Below, piece after piece: positions 32,937 to 43,583 of a DNA stretch of 60,061 bases. Each line of letters begins with the position of its first letter. The first letter of the stretch is position 1. The stretch spans positions 1 to 60,061 of the forward strand of contig JAIXPW010000148.1 of the NCBI GenBank assembly GCA_027485995.1. The letters run 5' to 3'. This stretch comes from Verrucomicrobiaceae bacterium (GTDB lineage Bacteria > Verrucomicrobiota > Verrucomicrobiia > Verrucomicrobiales > Akkermansiaceae). The position numbers were made by a program, and so were the translations under genes. The notes under the pieces are model-generated. The model saw only the letters and a list, made by a program, of their open reading frames with translations. It was not told the origin of the DNA and searched no databases.

Positions 32937-34478
32937 ATGCCAATCACCCGCGCCCTCCTTTCCGTTTCCGACAAGACCGGACTCGCCGAATTCGCCACGG
33001 AACTCAACGCCCTCGGCGTGCAGCTGCTTTCGACCGGTGGCACCGCCAAGGCCCTCCGCGAGGCCGGGCTGCCGGTGACGGATGTTTCCGACTACACCGG
33101 CGCTCCCGAGCTCTTCGAAGGCCGGGTGAAAACGCTGCACCCCAAGGTCCACGGAGGCCTGCTCCACAAGCGTGACGACGCCGAGCATCTCGCCCAGGCG
33201 AAGGAGCACGACATTCCGCCGATCGACCTGGTGGTCGTGAATCTTTATCCCTTCGAGGAAACTGTCGCGAAGCCGAACGTCACGCTCGACGACGCCATTG
33301 AGAACATCGACATCGGCGGCCCATCGATGCTCCGCAGCGCGGCGAAGAACTACTCCAGCGTCACCGTCGTGGCGGATCCCGCCGACTACCGCCGCGTGAT
33401 CGAGGAGATGAAGGAAAATCACGGCGACACCACCCGTGGCCTGCGCGAGGAGCTGGCCGTGAAGGTCTTTCTCCGCACCTCGCAGTATGACTCGGCGATC
33501 ACCAATTTCCTCGGACAGTGCAAGGACAGCAGCCGTCGATCGTTCACCGTCAGCCTGCCGCTCGAACAGGAGCTGCGCTACGGCGACAACCCGCATCAGA
33601 AGTGCGCGCTGTATGGCGATTTCAAGAGCTGCTTCAGCCAGATCCAAGGCAAGGAACTCAGCTACACCAACATCCTCGACATCGAAGCGGCGGCCGACAT
33701 CATCCTCGATTTCGTTCGTCCCACGGTGGCCATCCTCAAGCACACCAACCCCTGCGGCGTCGGTCAGGACGATGAGGACCTGCGGATCGCGTGGCAGAAG
33801 GCCTTTGAAACCGATCGCCAGGCTCCATTCGGCGGCGTGATCGTCTGCAACCGCCCGCTCACCGAAGGGCTCGCCCGGATCATTTCCGAAATCTTCACCG
33901 ACGTGATCATCGCGCCGGAGTTCGAGCCCGAGGCCCGCGCCGTGCTTCAGAAGAAGAAGAACCTGCGTCTGATGAAGATCAACGACGCCTACCTCGCGGA
34001 AAAGAAATCCCCCGTCATCCGCTCCTGCCCGGGTGGCCTCATGGTCATGGACCGCGACCACACCGCGCTCGGCCTCGACAATCTCGAAAGCAAGGTCGTC
34101 ACCAAGCGTCCGCCGACCGAAGAGGAAATGCGCGCGATGCGCTTTGGCTGGCGCGTGGTGAAGCACGTGAAGTCGAACGCCATCGTTTACGCCAAGTCCG
34201 ACCGCACCCTCGGCATCGGGGCCGGCCAGATGAGCCGCGTCGATTCCTCGCGCATCGCGGTTTGGAAAGCCCAGGAAGCCGGACTCGACCTCAAGGGCTC
34301 GATCATTGCCTCCGACGCCATGTTCCCCTTCGCCGACGGTCTCAAGGCCGCCATCGACTCCGGAGCCACCGCCTGCATCCAGCCGGGCGGTTCGATCCGC
34401 GACGAGGAAGTCATCGCCGCGGCCGATGAAGCCGGCATGGCGATGATCTTCACCGGTCACAGGCACTTCAGGCACTGA
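32937..34478 (+). CDS. purH: Bifunctional AICAR formyltransferase / IMP cyclohydrolase
   Basis: The 513-residue protein matches PurH from end to end. The N-terminal MGS-like IMP cyclohydrolase domain has [38 protein letters not shown] and NLYPFE. The C-terminal AICAR formyltransferase domain has [34 protein letters not shown], and [10 protein letters not shown] plus a final [11 protein letters not shown]. It catalyses the last two steps of IMP synthesis. purA, at 47752 in this window, acts next on IMP towards AMP. It has its own 5' region and no adjacent pur gene. Confidence 0.97.
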   Translation: MPITRALLSVSDKTGLAEFATELNALGVQLLSTGGTAKALREAGLPVTDVSDYTGAPELFEGRVKTLHPKVHGGLLHKRDDAEHLAQAKEHDIPPIDLVVVNLYPFEETVAKPNVTLDDAIENIDIGGPSMLRSAAKNYSSVTVVADPADYRRVIEEMKENHGDTTRGLREELAVKVFLRTSQYDSAITNFLGQCKDSSRRSFTVSLPLEQELRYGDNPHQKCALYGDFKSCFSQIQGKELSYTNILDIEAAADIILDFVRPTVAILKHTNPCGVGQDDEDLRIAWQKAFETDRQAPFGGVIVCNRPLTEGLARIISEIFTDVIIAPEFEPEARAVLQKKKNLRLMKINDAYLAEKKSPVIRSCPGGLMVMDRDHTALGLDNLESKVVTKRPPTEEEMRAMRFGWRVVKHVKSNAIVYAKSDRTLGIGAGQMSRVDSSRIAVWKAQEAGLDLKGSIIASDAMFPFADGLKAAIDSGATACIQPGGSIRDEEVIAAADEAGMAMIFTGHRHFRH

Positions 34479-34489
34479 GGGTAGAAAGC

Positions 34490-34523
34490 ACGAAATTCTA
34501 AATCCTAAATTCGAAACGAAGAG
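34490..34523. repeat. Heptad-period intergenic repeat (AAATTCT type)
   Basis: A short array after purH reads AAATTCT, AAATCCT, AAATTCG, AAACGAA, with a strict 7-bp period. A related array lies at 49024-49064 between carA and purA. Confidence 0.65.
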
Positions 34524-34576
34524 GGAAGCCGTGGCGGGGCTTTGCAAGCTCCATGCCTGTTTTGTCCTACCAAAGA

Positions 34577-35008
34577 ATGAAACTCATCAGGCGCTTGATC
34601 CTTCGTTGGCGAATGAGCGTGGCACTGAAGAGTGGACGGAGGGTTTCAATTTCAGAGGCAGTCCGGCTTTGGAGCCTTTCAAGTACAATGTATATCGGAC
34701 CTGTTGGACCCAATGCCCGGATTCTACCTGAATGCGAGATTTTCCAAAGATTGGCAGTTGATGAAAGTGTGAAAGTTAGCGCGATTTGGGCGCTCCTTCG
34801 ACATGAGTCTCCAAGCGTTGCTGGCTACGGCCTTGAATTGTTGATCAAGCGCAAGTGCGCCAAACTGGAAGAGGCGGTCAACGAACTTGCCGGAAGGCGG
34901 GAGGAGGTAACTCTCGGAATGACGAGTTTCGTGTGCTGCACGCCACTGTGCGAGTACGCTGTCAACCGGGTAGCGATGGTGCAGGACTTGGATGGCGATG
35001 ACCATTGA
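34577..35008 (+). CDS. Hypothetical protein with HEAT-like helices
   Basis: The 143-residue protein has a basic N-terminus (KLIRRLILRWRMS) and then helical units that resemble HEAT repeats: VKVSAIWALLRHESPSVAGYGLELLIKR and a following VNELAGRREEV. A Cys pair (VCCTPLCEYA) is near the end. GC is lower than in the surroundings. No family is recognised and neighbours give no hint. ATG at 34553 is an alternative start. Coding status is supported by the protein-like helical pattern only. Confidence 0.55.
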   Translation: MKLIRRLILRWRMSVALKSGRRVSISEAVRLWSLSSTMYIGPVGPNARILPECEIFQRLAVDESVKVSAIWALLRHESPSVAGYGLELLIKRKCAKLEEAVNELAGRREEVTLGMTSFVCCTPLCEYAVNRVAMVQDLDGDDH

Positions 35009-35137
35009 TCCTCATCCCTGAATTCCATGTCTTGATTCTACCATAGATTCGGGTTCATCGCGCCTCATCCATTAGTGTTCCATCGCTTGATCGTTTGCTG
35101 GATCAAGGCATGGCGGAGGGATTCCGCCTCCACGGGC

Positions 35138-36223
35138 CTAACGGAAACTGATTTGGATGCCCTTCTTCAGCATCGCGGCAGCGAAGGATTTCTCCAGGCC
35201 TTCGTAGCCGCTGTTTTCTAACAGAATCTTCCGTGATTCTTCCGCCGATTGGCCCGATTGGAGGGACTTGAGGTAGCTTTTGAATATCTGCCCATCTCCT
35301 TTTCGATCGAGAAGCAGGAAGTGATGCACCAGCAGCAGGGCATATCCGTAGTTCTGGCTTGGGCTGCGGTAGAAGGTTTCCTGAGTCGAAGACATCAGCT
35401 CGGACAGATGTGGCATGGTGAATTCCTTGCCGAGGGCCCGACCGCCTTTGGAGCCCTTTTCGCCGTGGGCGGTCGCGAATTCGAGGGTTGAAACCGGAAG
35501 CCGAGCGAACGAGATCCGACCCTCGCGATAGGCCATGCAACCGAGATATTCTGCGAAGCCTTCGGTCATCCATGTGTCCGCAAGAACGCCCAGATCCGCC
35601 CAGAGCAGGTGGGTGATTTCATGGAACAGGATGTGGAAATCGCTGAGGGGATCGAAGACGTAACCAATGCTCATCTTTTTCAGGCCGATCGATTCCAGCG
35701 TCACAGCCAGCTCGTCGGAGCGCCCCAGATAGGCCCCGACGGTTCCGGGGGGCGCGCCGGACTGGCGGTAGCTTTCCATGGTCGCGAACAGCCTGATCTT
35801 CAGTTTCGGCGCGCCGGGTGATCGAGTGCGGCGGTTGTTGAGGGGGAGATCGTGATGGGCCTGAAAGCAGGCTTCGAGGAGCGTGGCGACCTTGGTCAGA
35901 TGGCTTGGCTGGATGGCGACGTCCGATTGAATCCGGAAATGCAGGGTTTCGTAGAGAAAGCGCGAGGCTGCGGGGGACTCTTCGAGGACCTTCGTGGCGG
36001 CGGGAGCGCGAACACCGGAAGTCTCGGGCCAGGGAGCACTGAAGTTCGCGGTCGCAGGGTCGTAGCCATCGAGCGGAATGCGCGGGCCTCTGGGGCCGCC
36101 ACGTGGGGGTGGACGGCCGTCCTTGTCCTCCGGAGACCACGGGCGCTGACCTTCCGCTGTGGAAAGGGAAAGCGACAAGGCCAGCAGGGCTGGAAGCAGT
36201 TCGTTGGAACGCTTGAAGGGCAT
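35138..36223 (-). CDS. Secreted zinc metallopeptidase-like protein
   Basis: This 361-residue protein has a signal peptide (residues 1-25, ALLALSLSLSTAEGQ), then a Pro/Arg/Gly-rich linker. The catalytic region has the zinc motif H201-E-I-T-H205 and, 16 residues on, W-M-T-E221-G, where Glu221 is the likely third ligand. This is the gluzincin pattern of secreted proteins with an M1- or MA-like fold (DUF1570-type relatives). Its substrate is unknown. The C-terminal part, with QNYGYALLLVHHFL, continues the helical domain. It is divergent from the M42 peptidase gene. Confidence 0.78.
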   Translation of the reverse strand: MPFKRSNELLPALLALSLSLSTAEGQRPWSPEDKDGRPPPRGGPRGPRIPLDGYDPATANFSAPWPETSGVRAPAATKVLEESPAASRFLYETLHFRIQSDVAIQPSHLTKVATLLEACFQAHHDLPLNNRRTRSPGAPKLKIRLFATMESYRQSGAPPGTVGAYLGRSDELAVTLESIGLKKMSIGYVFDPLSDFHILFHEITHLLWADLGVLADTWMTEGFAEYLGCMAYREGRISFARLPVSTLEFATAHGEKGSKGGRALGKEFTMPHLSELMSSTQETFYRSPSQNYGYALLLVHHFLLLDRKGDGQIFKSYLKSLQSGQSAEESRKILLENSGYEGLEKSFAAAMLKKGIQISFR

Positions 36224-36311
36224 TGAGAGAAGGGGAGTCTAGCCATTCGGATGTTGAAGTCGATCCGCCATTTCCTCTGGCCTGAATGGCGGGTGACGCT
36301 AGTGTCACCTC

Positions 36312-37388
36312 ATGCGCGACCATGCACTGTCCCTCCTGAAGGAACTCACGGAAGCCCACTCGGTCCCCGGTCACGAGGACGAGGTGCGGGCGATCTTTGT
36401 CGATGAGTTGGAGTCGACCGGTGAACTCTCCACCGACCGCAATGGTTCGGTCTTTTGTGAAACCGGCGAAGGCCCGCGGGTGATGATCGCCGGGCACATG
36501 GATGAGGTCGGCTTTCTGGTGCAGAACATCACGCCGGATGGCTTCATCCAGTTCGTCACGGTCGGCGGCTGGTGGGAGCATTCCCTTCTTTCCCAGAGGG
36601 TCGAGGTCAGGACCCGCAGCGGCGAAAAGTTCATCGGCGTGATTTGTTCGAAGCCGCCGCATTTCCTGCCGGAGGCGCAGCGTCGGCAGGTCATGACAAT
36701 CGACCAGATGTTCATCGACGTCGGGGCCACCTCGCGGACCGAGGCGGAGGTGGAGTTCGGCATCGCGCTCGGCGATCCGATTTGTCCGTGGTCGCCCTTC
36801 ACGCCGATGGCGCATGAGGACTGGTACATGGCGAAGGCCTTCGACAACCGCGTTGGCATGGCGGGCGTGATCCAGGCCGGGCGCATCCTCGGGCAGTCGG
36901 TTCATCCGAACCGGCTGATTCTAACAGGCACGGTGCAGGAGGAGGTCGGCCTGCGCGGGGCGAAGACGGCGGCGGTGCAAACGAAGCCGGACGTCGCGAT
37001 CGTGTTGGAAGGCCCACCAGCCGACGATACCCCGGGTTTCATGAAATCCGAGTCGCAGGGCCGCCTCGGTGGCGGTGTGCAGATCCGCCTGTTCGATCCC
37101 ACCGCCATCACCAACCCTCGTCTTGCCCAACTCGCGATTCAGACGGCCCGCGAGGAAGGGATTCCCCATCAGGTCACCGTCCGCCGCAGCGGGGGAACCG
37201 ATGCAGGCTCTTTCCATCAGGCCAACAGCGGCACACCCAGCATCGTGCTCGGCGTGCCCGCCCGCTACATCCATTCCCACAACAGCGTGATCGATCTCAA
37301 CGATTACCTGCACATGGTCTCGCTGACGGTGGCGCTGGCACGACGTCTCGATGAGGAAACGGTGGAGGAACTGACGAGCTTCCTCTGA
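36312..37388 (+). CDS. M42-family aminopeptidase
   Basis: The 358-residue protein has the M42 (glutamyl/deblocking aminopeptidase, cellulase M-like) motifs. They are [10 protein letters not shown], the first metal His in [12 protein letters not shown], the bridging Asp in [11 protein letters not shown], catalytic Glu-Glu in [11 protein letters not shown], and the late His in [11 protein letters not shown]. Family members form large tetrahedral cytoplasmic aminopeptidase shells. The gene ends 50 bp before asnS on the same strand, so the two may share a transcript. Confidence 0.92.
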   Translation: MRDHALSLLKELTEAHSVPGHEDEVRAIFVDELESTGELSTDRNGSVFCETGEGPRVMIAGHMDEVGFLVQNITPDGFIQFVTVGGWWEHSLLSQRVEVRTRSGEKFIGVICSKPPHFLPEAQRRQVMTIDQMFIDVGATSRTEAEVEFGIALGDPICPWSPFTPMAHEDWYMAKAFDNRVGMAGVIQAGRILGQSVHPNRLILTGTVQEEVGLRGAKTAAVQTKPDVAIVLEGPPADDTPGFMKSESQGRLGGGVQIRLFDPTAITNPRLAQLAIQTAREEGIPHQVTVRRSGGTDAGSFHQANSGTPSIVLGVPARYIHSHNSVIDLNDYLHMVSLTVALARRLDEETVEELTSFL

Positions 37389-37438
37389 TTTCATCGGCCG
37401 ACTTGCTGATCTTCACGCTCCCATCTACAGACATTCCC

Positions 37439-38806
<1,368 letters not shown>

Positions 38807-39378
38807 GGAAGAGGGATTAACCACAAAGATCGCAAAGAACACAAAGGAGAGAGGTTGAATTGTTTTCTTTGTAGTCTCTGTGTTCTTTGTGGTTGAAGGA
38901 TCTAGAGGGTAGGTGAAGACATGTGCTTGGGGAAGGCTTGCGATGTGATCCTCTTCGCGAGGGCGATGGGGCATTGCGGGTTTTGAGGAAGAGGGTTTAA
39001 CCACAAAGATCGCAAAGAACACAAAGGAGAGATGTTGAATTATATTATTTGTGGTCTCTGTGTTCTTTGTGGTTGAGTGATCTAGAGGGTATGTTAAAAC
39101 ATGTGCTTGGGGAACGCTCGCGATGTGGTCCTCTTCGTGAGGATGGTGGGGCGTTGCGAGTTTTGAGGAAGAGGGTTTAACCACAAAGGTCGCAAAGAAC
39201 ACAAAGGAGAGAGGTTGAATTATCTTCTTTGTGATATTTGTGTTCTTTGTGGTCAATCGATCTGATAGACGACATCACGATTGAGTCTCATGGAACGGAA
39301 TTCTTCATCCGTGTCCATCCTCTTCATCCGTGGTTCCTATCTTCCCTGATGCCTCCACGCCCTCAGAGCGCTTCTTTC

Positions 39379-39520
39379 TCGAACCTCGAACCTCGAACCT
39401 TGAACCTCGAACCTCGAACCTCGAACCTTGAACCTCGAACCTTGAACCTCGAACCTTGAACCTTGAACCTTGAACCTTGAACCTTGAACCTTGGAACTTG
39501 GAACTTGGAACTTGGAACTT
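39379..39520. repeat. Two-part heptad array (TCGAACC/TTGAACC then TTGGAAC)
   Basis: About sixteen copies of T(C/T)GAACC are followed by four copies of TTGGAAC, ending exactly at the stop codon of the minus-strand DJ-1 gene. The order of the two heptamers is the same as at 22591-22688. The C/T position alternates irregularly in the first block. The stretch 39266-39378 before it shows no gene. Confidence 0.92.
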
Positions 39521-40059
39521 CACGCATGAATCGTCGCCGCAATCTCCTCCGCCTTCTCCTGGCCGCAGAGTTCGCTGACCAGGGCGAGACCGAAGTCGAG
39601 GGCGGTGCCGGCTCCGCGTGAGGTGATGATCGTTTCATCAATGATCACCCGCTCGGCGAAATCCGCTTCGGGCAGCTCGCTGGCGATTGTGGCGTGACCG
39701 GTAAAACGTCGTCCGGCGAGGATGCCGGCGTCCTTCAAGACCAAGGGCGCGGCACAAATCGCGGCGACGCGCTTGCCGCTGGTGTGGAAGATCGAGGCAA
39801 TGGCGGCGGCCCGTGCATCTTCACGCATGGCGGTGACCCCTGGGCCACCGGGCAGCAGCAGGAGATCGAAGGAATCCGGCAGCGCGTTCTTCAGCAGCAC
39901 GTCCGCGATCAGCCGCAGGTTGCAGCGGCCGGTGACGTCGATGCGGTCGAGGCTGGCCAGCACGACTTCGATGCCGGCGCGGCGGAGCAGATCAATGGGA
40001 GTCACGGCTTCGATTTCCTCGAAGCCATCGACCAGCAAACAGAGAACACGTGGGCGCAT
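39520..40059 (-). CDS. DJ-1/PfpI-family protein
   Basis: The 179-residue protein has the DJ-1 core: LLVDGFEEIEAVTPIDLLRRAG with the conserved Glu, LLLPGGPG, the nucleophile elbow AAICAAPLVL with the reactive Cys, and GHATIASELP. Bacterial members such as YajL act as redox-linked chaperones or as glyoxalase/deglycase-type enzymes; the precise activity here is not known. Its stop codon abuts the heptad array. It is convergent with asnS across the repeat region. Confidence 0.92.
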   Translation of the reverse strand: MRPRVLCLLVDGFEEIEAVTPIDLLRRAGIEVVLASLDRIDVTGRCNLRLIADVLLKNALPDSFDLLLLPGGPGVTAMREDARAAAIASIFHTSGKRVAAICAAPLVLKDAGILAGRRFTGHATIASELPEADFAERVIIDETIITSRGAGTALDFGLALVSELCGQEKAEEIAATIHA

Positions 40060-40122
40060 GCCGTGAAACTGGCACGTGCCCGGGCGGCATCAAGAACTCA
40101 GAATGTTAAACTGTGATTGACG

Positions 40123-41040
40123 TCATGGACGCAGGAGTTTTCCCGTATCCTCAGGGGGATTGCCTTTTGCCTCACGGGTCATTTTCGCCCAGAGCTTGGT
40201 GGTGTTCTGCACGGTATCGCCACCGGTTTGCAGGAAGAATCCGTCGGCGATGGGGCCCGCATCGACGTTGGTTGAAGGCGTCGAGTCGCCTGTGAACCTG
40301 GCGTTGAGCATCGGCTGCCATTTGCCTTCCAGGTCGAGCACCCAGCCGTTGGAGTAACTGGCACGGTGAACGATCTTGGCCGATTCAAAGTCGCGCCGGA
40401 AATCCTCGACGAAGGAGTAAAGCCCCTGAAGCGGGATGCCCTTGCTGTGGGTGCGGAAGGTGGCCATGAGACGCCACTTGTTCTGGGTTGGATCGAAGAT
40501 ATGTCCGGTGAATTCGGTGAACTCGCCGACTGGTTTCGCCTGTACGAAGAACTTGGTCGGCTTTCCAATTTCCCATTCGAAGGGCAGTTTCGACTGACCG
40601 CCGGTGCCTTCACCGCCGAAGCGGCCATCGATGACGCCTTCGCCCTTCTCCAGCATGCCGACACGTTTGTCCGCCGGAATCTGGTCGGGATGGGCCTTGA
40701 AATCGAAGGGATCGCCCGGCTCCCACACCGAGAAAATGGCGATCTTTTTCCCGTCTCCGAGGTCCTGGATTCCGAAGTAGCCCATGTCGAATCCGAGAGC
40801 GCAGAAGTAGGTGCCAGCGGAGGTTTTCTCAGGCGCCACCTCAAGATAAGCGGCCTTCGCTTTCGGAGTCTGGTATCCAAGGTGGATCGAGCGGCATTGG
40901 CGCTTCATCAGCTCCGCTTCCCTTCTGGCCTTCGCCTCGGCCTTGGCATTGTTGGCGGCCTCATCCGCCGGGGGCGCAGCAGGCTCGGCGTGGAGGGAGA
41001 AGGTGGACAACAACAGGGGTAGAAGAAGGCGAAGTCTCAT
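40123..41040 (-). CDS. DUF3472-type secreted protein
   Basis: The 305-residue protein has a signal peptide (LRLLLPLLLSTFSLHA). An Ala/Glu/Lys-rich stretch is followed by the DUF3472-like region: FCALGFDMGYFGIQDLGDGKKIAIFSVWEPGD, PFEWEIGKPTKFFVQ, LYSFVEDFRRDFES and RRASYSNGWV-like segments. DUF3472 proteins are secreted beta-rich proteins, often next to glycan-active genes; their function is unknown. ATG at 41040 gives a compact signal peptide; 41061 is an alternative. It lies 40 bp downstream of rsmH on the same strand. Confidence 0.82.
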   Translation of the reverse strand: MRLRLLLPLLLSTFSLHAEPAAPPADEAANNAKAEAKARREAELMKRQCRSIHLGYQTPKAKAAYLEVAPEKTSAGTYFCALGFDMGYFGIQDLGDGKKIAIFSVWEPGDPFDFKAHPDQIPADKRVGMLEKGEGVIDGRFGGEGTGGQSKLPFEWEIGKPTKFFVQAKPVGEFTEFTGHIFDPTQNKWRLMATFRTHSKGIPLQGLYSFVEDFRRDFESAKIVHRASYSNGWVLDLEGKWQPMLNARFTGDSTPSTNVDAGPIADGFFLQTGGDTVQNTTKLWAKMTREAKGNPPEDTGKLLRP

Positions 41041-41080
41041 AAGCGGAAAAGGAACGCGCATCGAACGCGGGGGCGTCCGC

Positions 41081-42118
41081 TTATCTTTCAGCCCACCGCA
41101 GTTTCGCCGGACTGCTGCGGGGATTGTCGCGACGTTCATCCGGGCTCGCGGTGATGACACCCTCGCTGATCGAGGTGTAAAGGCTCTCACGCAATCCCGC
41201 TTCGAAGGCTTTCTTCACCCTTCGATCCTCGCCGGAATGAAAGCTCAGGATCGCGACGCGGCCGCCGGGTTTCAGCGCTTCGGGAATGGAGCGAAGGAAG
41301 GTATCGAGTGCGGTGAACTCCTCGTTGACCGCAATTCTAACAGCCTGGAAGACGCGACGCACGGTGAGGTCGATGGTGTCCGGATCGAGTCCTGGCAAGG
41401 CACTGCGGATGGCATGGGCGAACTCCACGGTGCTCTTGAAAACGTGACCCGCCAGGGCTTCTGAAAGCCTGCCTGCTCGTGGTTCATCGGCGTTTTCCTC
41501 GAGGGCCAGTGCGAACTTTTCCGGCTTGGTGCGCTCGATCCACTCACTGGCCGAAAGCCCGCGCTGGGGATTCATGCGCATGTCGAGTGGACCGTGGTGC
41601 TTGAAGGAAAAGCCGCGCGTGGGGTCGTCGAACTGCATCGAGGAACAGCCGAGATCGGCGTAGATGAAATCGACTCCGTCGAGCTGTCGGGCAGCGAGGA
41701 CCTTGGTGAGTCCGGCGTAGTTCGAGCGCACGGCTTCAAAGGCGCTTTCTCCATATCCCGCCGCGCGGATGCGGGCCTCGGTGCGGGGTTGCTCGATCGG
41801 ATCGACATCGAAGCCTAACAGCTTTCCACCGGGCTGGATGCTCTCGAGGATGCGCAGCGCATGACCGCCGTGACCCAGGGTGGCATCGACTCCGGTCATG
41901 CCTGGGGAAAGCTTCAGCGACTCGAGGCTTTCCTCGACCATGATCGGCACGTGCGAGCCCGCCGGGGTCTTGCCGGAGGCCAGGACCTTCGCCACCGTTT
42001 CGGGATACTTCTCCGGCGCATGCTCCTTGTATTTGTCCTCGAAGCGACGCGGATTCTTGCCCGAGTAGCGTTTCCGGCGGGGCGGGCGCGGCGTTTCGCT
42101 GGTGGGGGAGTCACTCAC
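41081..42118 (-). CDS. rsmH: 16S rRNA (cytosine(1402)-N4)-methyltransferase
   Basis: The 345-residue protein is RsmH (MraW). A basic N-terminal extension of about 50 residues precedes HVPIMVEESLESL, VDATLGHGGHA (SAM binding), ADLGCSSMQFDDPTRGFSF, GPLDMRMNP, and FQAVRIAVNEE with AILSFHSGEDRRVKKAF. The enzyme methylates C1402 in the decoding centre. The usual dcw partners (mraZ, ftsL, ftsI) are absent here. The GTG start overlaps the stop of the upstream MazG-like gene (GTGA), so the pair is coupled. Confidence 0.95.
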   Translation of the reverse strand: MSDSPTSETPRPPRRKRYSGKNPRRFEDKYKEHAPEKYPETVAKVLASGKTPAGSHVPIMVEESLESLKLSPGMTGVDATLGHGGHALRILESIQPGGKLLGFDVDPIEQPRTEARIRAAGYGESAFEAVRSNYAGLTKVLAARQLDGVDFIYADLGCSSMQFDDPTRGFSFKHHGPLDMRMNPQRGLSASEWIERTKPEKFALALEENADEPRAGRLSEALAGHVFKSTVEFAHAIRSALPGLDPDTIDLTVRRVFQAVRIAVNEEFTALDTFLRSIPEALKPGGRVAILSFHSGEDRRVKKAFEAGLRESLYTSISEGVITASPDERRDNPRSSPAKLRWAER

Positions 42119-42465
42119 AGTTCGTTGTATTTCCGGTTGTTGCCGCGTGACTTCTCGACCGGGTAACGAGTCTCGTTGTGCTCGAGTTTCCGCTCCATCA
42201 CCTCGCCGAGCTGGAAGCCGAGGTTGTCCGCCAGCTCGAACAGCAGGATCGCCACGTCTGCGATCTCTGAGGCGATTTCGTCACGTCGGGTGTCGACACG
42301 CTGCTCGATCTGGTCCGGCTGCTGCCAGACGAAGTGCTGCATCAGCTCGCCAGCCTCGGCGGAGATCGCCACGGAAAGGTCCTTGGCGTTGTGATACTGC
42401 CGCCATTCGCGGGCATCAACGAATGTCTGAATCCGTGCGGTGAGGGTGGAGATCGAATCTGACAT
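42115..42465 (-). CDS. MazG-like nucleotide pyrophosphohydrolase
   Basis: The 116-residue all-alpha protein has the MazG/dCTPase motif set: WRQYHNAKDLSVAISAEAGELMQHFVW, with the E-x2-E metal-binding pair, and EIASEIADVAILLFELAD with the second acidic set. It hydrolyses noncanonical or damaged (d)NTPs to monophosphates. Its size and the HNAKDL motif fit the RS21-C6/dCTPase-like group. ATG at 42465 is chosen over the frame start at 42495. It is coupled to rsmH by a 4-bp overlap. Confidence 0.9.
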   Translation of the reverse strand: MSDSISTLTARIQTFVDAREWRQYHNAKDLSVAISAEAGELMQHFVWQQPDQIEQRVDTRRDEIASEIADVAILLFELADNLGFQLGEVMERKLEHNETRYPVEKSRGNNRKYNEL

Positions 42466-42577
42466 GCCGGAGGATTGGTCAGAGCGGGTCTGCACGGAAG
42501 AGCAAAAGTGTCTGGCGATTGAGCGGCCCGGATCACTTTCCAGTGGCGCACCGGGCCGGATCTTCTACCCTGCGCCC

Positions 42578-43564
42578 ATGTCAGAGGGTTCCATTTCCCG
42601 TCGCGCTGTCTTGAAGCAGACCTTCTGCTTCAGTGCGTCCCTGCTTGCCGGGAGGTCGCTGGCTGCCGCTGAAACGCCGCCTGCTCCGGGAGCCAGTCAT
42701 TTCCTGATGATCGGAGACTGGGGCTGGAATGGTGACTTGCAGGGCCAAAGCGCCGTGGCCAGGGCGATGGCGCGTCACGTCGGCGACGCGGGATGGAAGC
42801 CGGAGGCCTTGTTCCTGCTTGGGGACAATTTCTACGGGCCCTTCAAGGGCGGTACCGACTGTCCGCGTTGGAAAACCCAGTTTTCCGACATGTATCCGAA
42901 GTCGGTTTTTCCCGGCCCCTGCCACGCGATCCTGGGAAACCATGATTACGATGACGAGCCGGTCGCCAAACTCGCCGCCGAACTCGGTTATGCCAAGGCC
43001 CATCCCGGCACCCGCTGGAACATGCCGGCGAAGTGGTATCGTCTCGAACTCACCCAAGGCGGCAAGCCGCTGGCCTCCGTGCTGATGCTCGACAGCAACT
43101 ACCACAACAGCGTGGCCTCGCTTACTCCCAAGGAAAAGTCGGAGCAGCTCTCGTGGTTGAAGGCGGAGCTGGAGAAACCCCGAACCGCCCCGTGGTTGGT
43201 GGTCATGGGGCATCATCCGCTCTACAGCCGCGGCAAGCATGGCGACAATCCGGAGATCACCGCCGACTGGGACGAACTCTTCCGCAAGCACAAGGTCCAC
43301 TTCTACTTCGCTGGCCACGATCACGATCTCCAGCACCTGGAGTTCGAGAAACATCCGACCTCCTTCGTGATTTCCGGAGGTGGTGGAGCCCATGTCCGCC
43401 AGCCGGAAGAAGACGGTCGCGGCCCCTTTGCCGAAGGCGTCCATGGCTTCACCCATCTCGAGATCACCCCGCAGCGCTTTGTGGTCCGGCACCTTGATGC
43501 CAACCGAAAGGTGCTCCATGCCTTCGCCAAGCTTCCCGACTGCAGTTGGTCACCGCTTTCCTGA
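42578..43564 (+). CDS. Secreted metallophosphoesterase (purple acid phosphatase-like)
   Basis: This 328-residue protein starts with a Tat-like signal (SRRAVLKQTFCF followed by a hydrophobic stretch). The calcineurin-type phosphoesterase core has GDWGWNG, LLGDNFYG, LGNHDYDDEP, VMGHHPLYSRGKHGDN and FAGHDHDLQHLE, supplying all the expected metal ligands. The layout and length match tartrate-resistant/purple acid phosphatases. A role in phosphate release from organic phosphates in the periplasm is likely. It precedes a DUF1080 gene by 19 bp on the same strand. Confidence 0.9.
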   Translation: MSEGSISRRAVLKQTFCFSASLLAGRSLAAAETPPAPGASHFLMIGDWGWNGDLQGQSAVARAMARHVGDAGWKPEALFLLGDNFYGPFKGGTDCPRWKTQFSDMYPKSVFPGPCHAILGNHDYDDEPVAKLAAELGYAKAHPGTRWNMPAKWYRLELTQGGKPLASVLMLDSNYHNSVASLTPKEKSEQLSWLKAELEKPRTAPWLVVMGHHPLYSRGKHGDNPEITADWDELFRKHKVHFYFAGHDHDLQHLEFEKHPTSFVISGGGGAHVRQPEEDGRGPFAEGVHGFTHLEITPQRFVVRHLDANRKVLHAFAKLPDCSWSPLS

Positions 43565-43583
43565 GAACCTATCCACTCCCCCC

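Noticed and set aside
32583..34547. Minus-strand open frame of 654 codons across purH
   Set aside because: purH on the plus strand is unambiguous. The antisense frame has no domain. Only its last 42 codons, outside purH, are kept as a possible leader frame.
35619..36905. Minus-strand frame of 428 codons across the M42 peptidase and the metallopeptidase genes
   Set aside because: Both genes have clear motifs in other frames; this frame is Arg/Pro-rich and without domain.
39379..39520. Repeat array considered as a CRISPR
   Set aside because: Units are 7 bp long with no spacers, and no cas gene occurs in the window. The same holds for the other heptad arrays and the 180-bp repeat.
39305..39523. 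Minus-strand frame rich in GSRFKVQ repeats
   Set aside because: It is a translation of the heptad array; three 7-bp units give a 7-residue protein repeat with no biological meaning.
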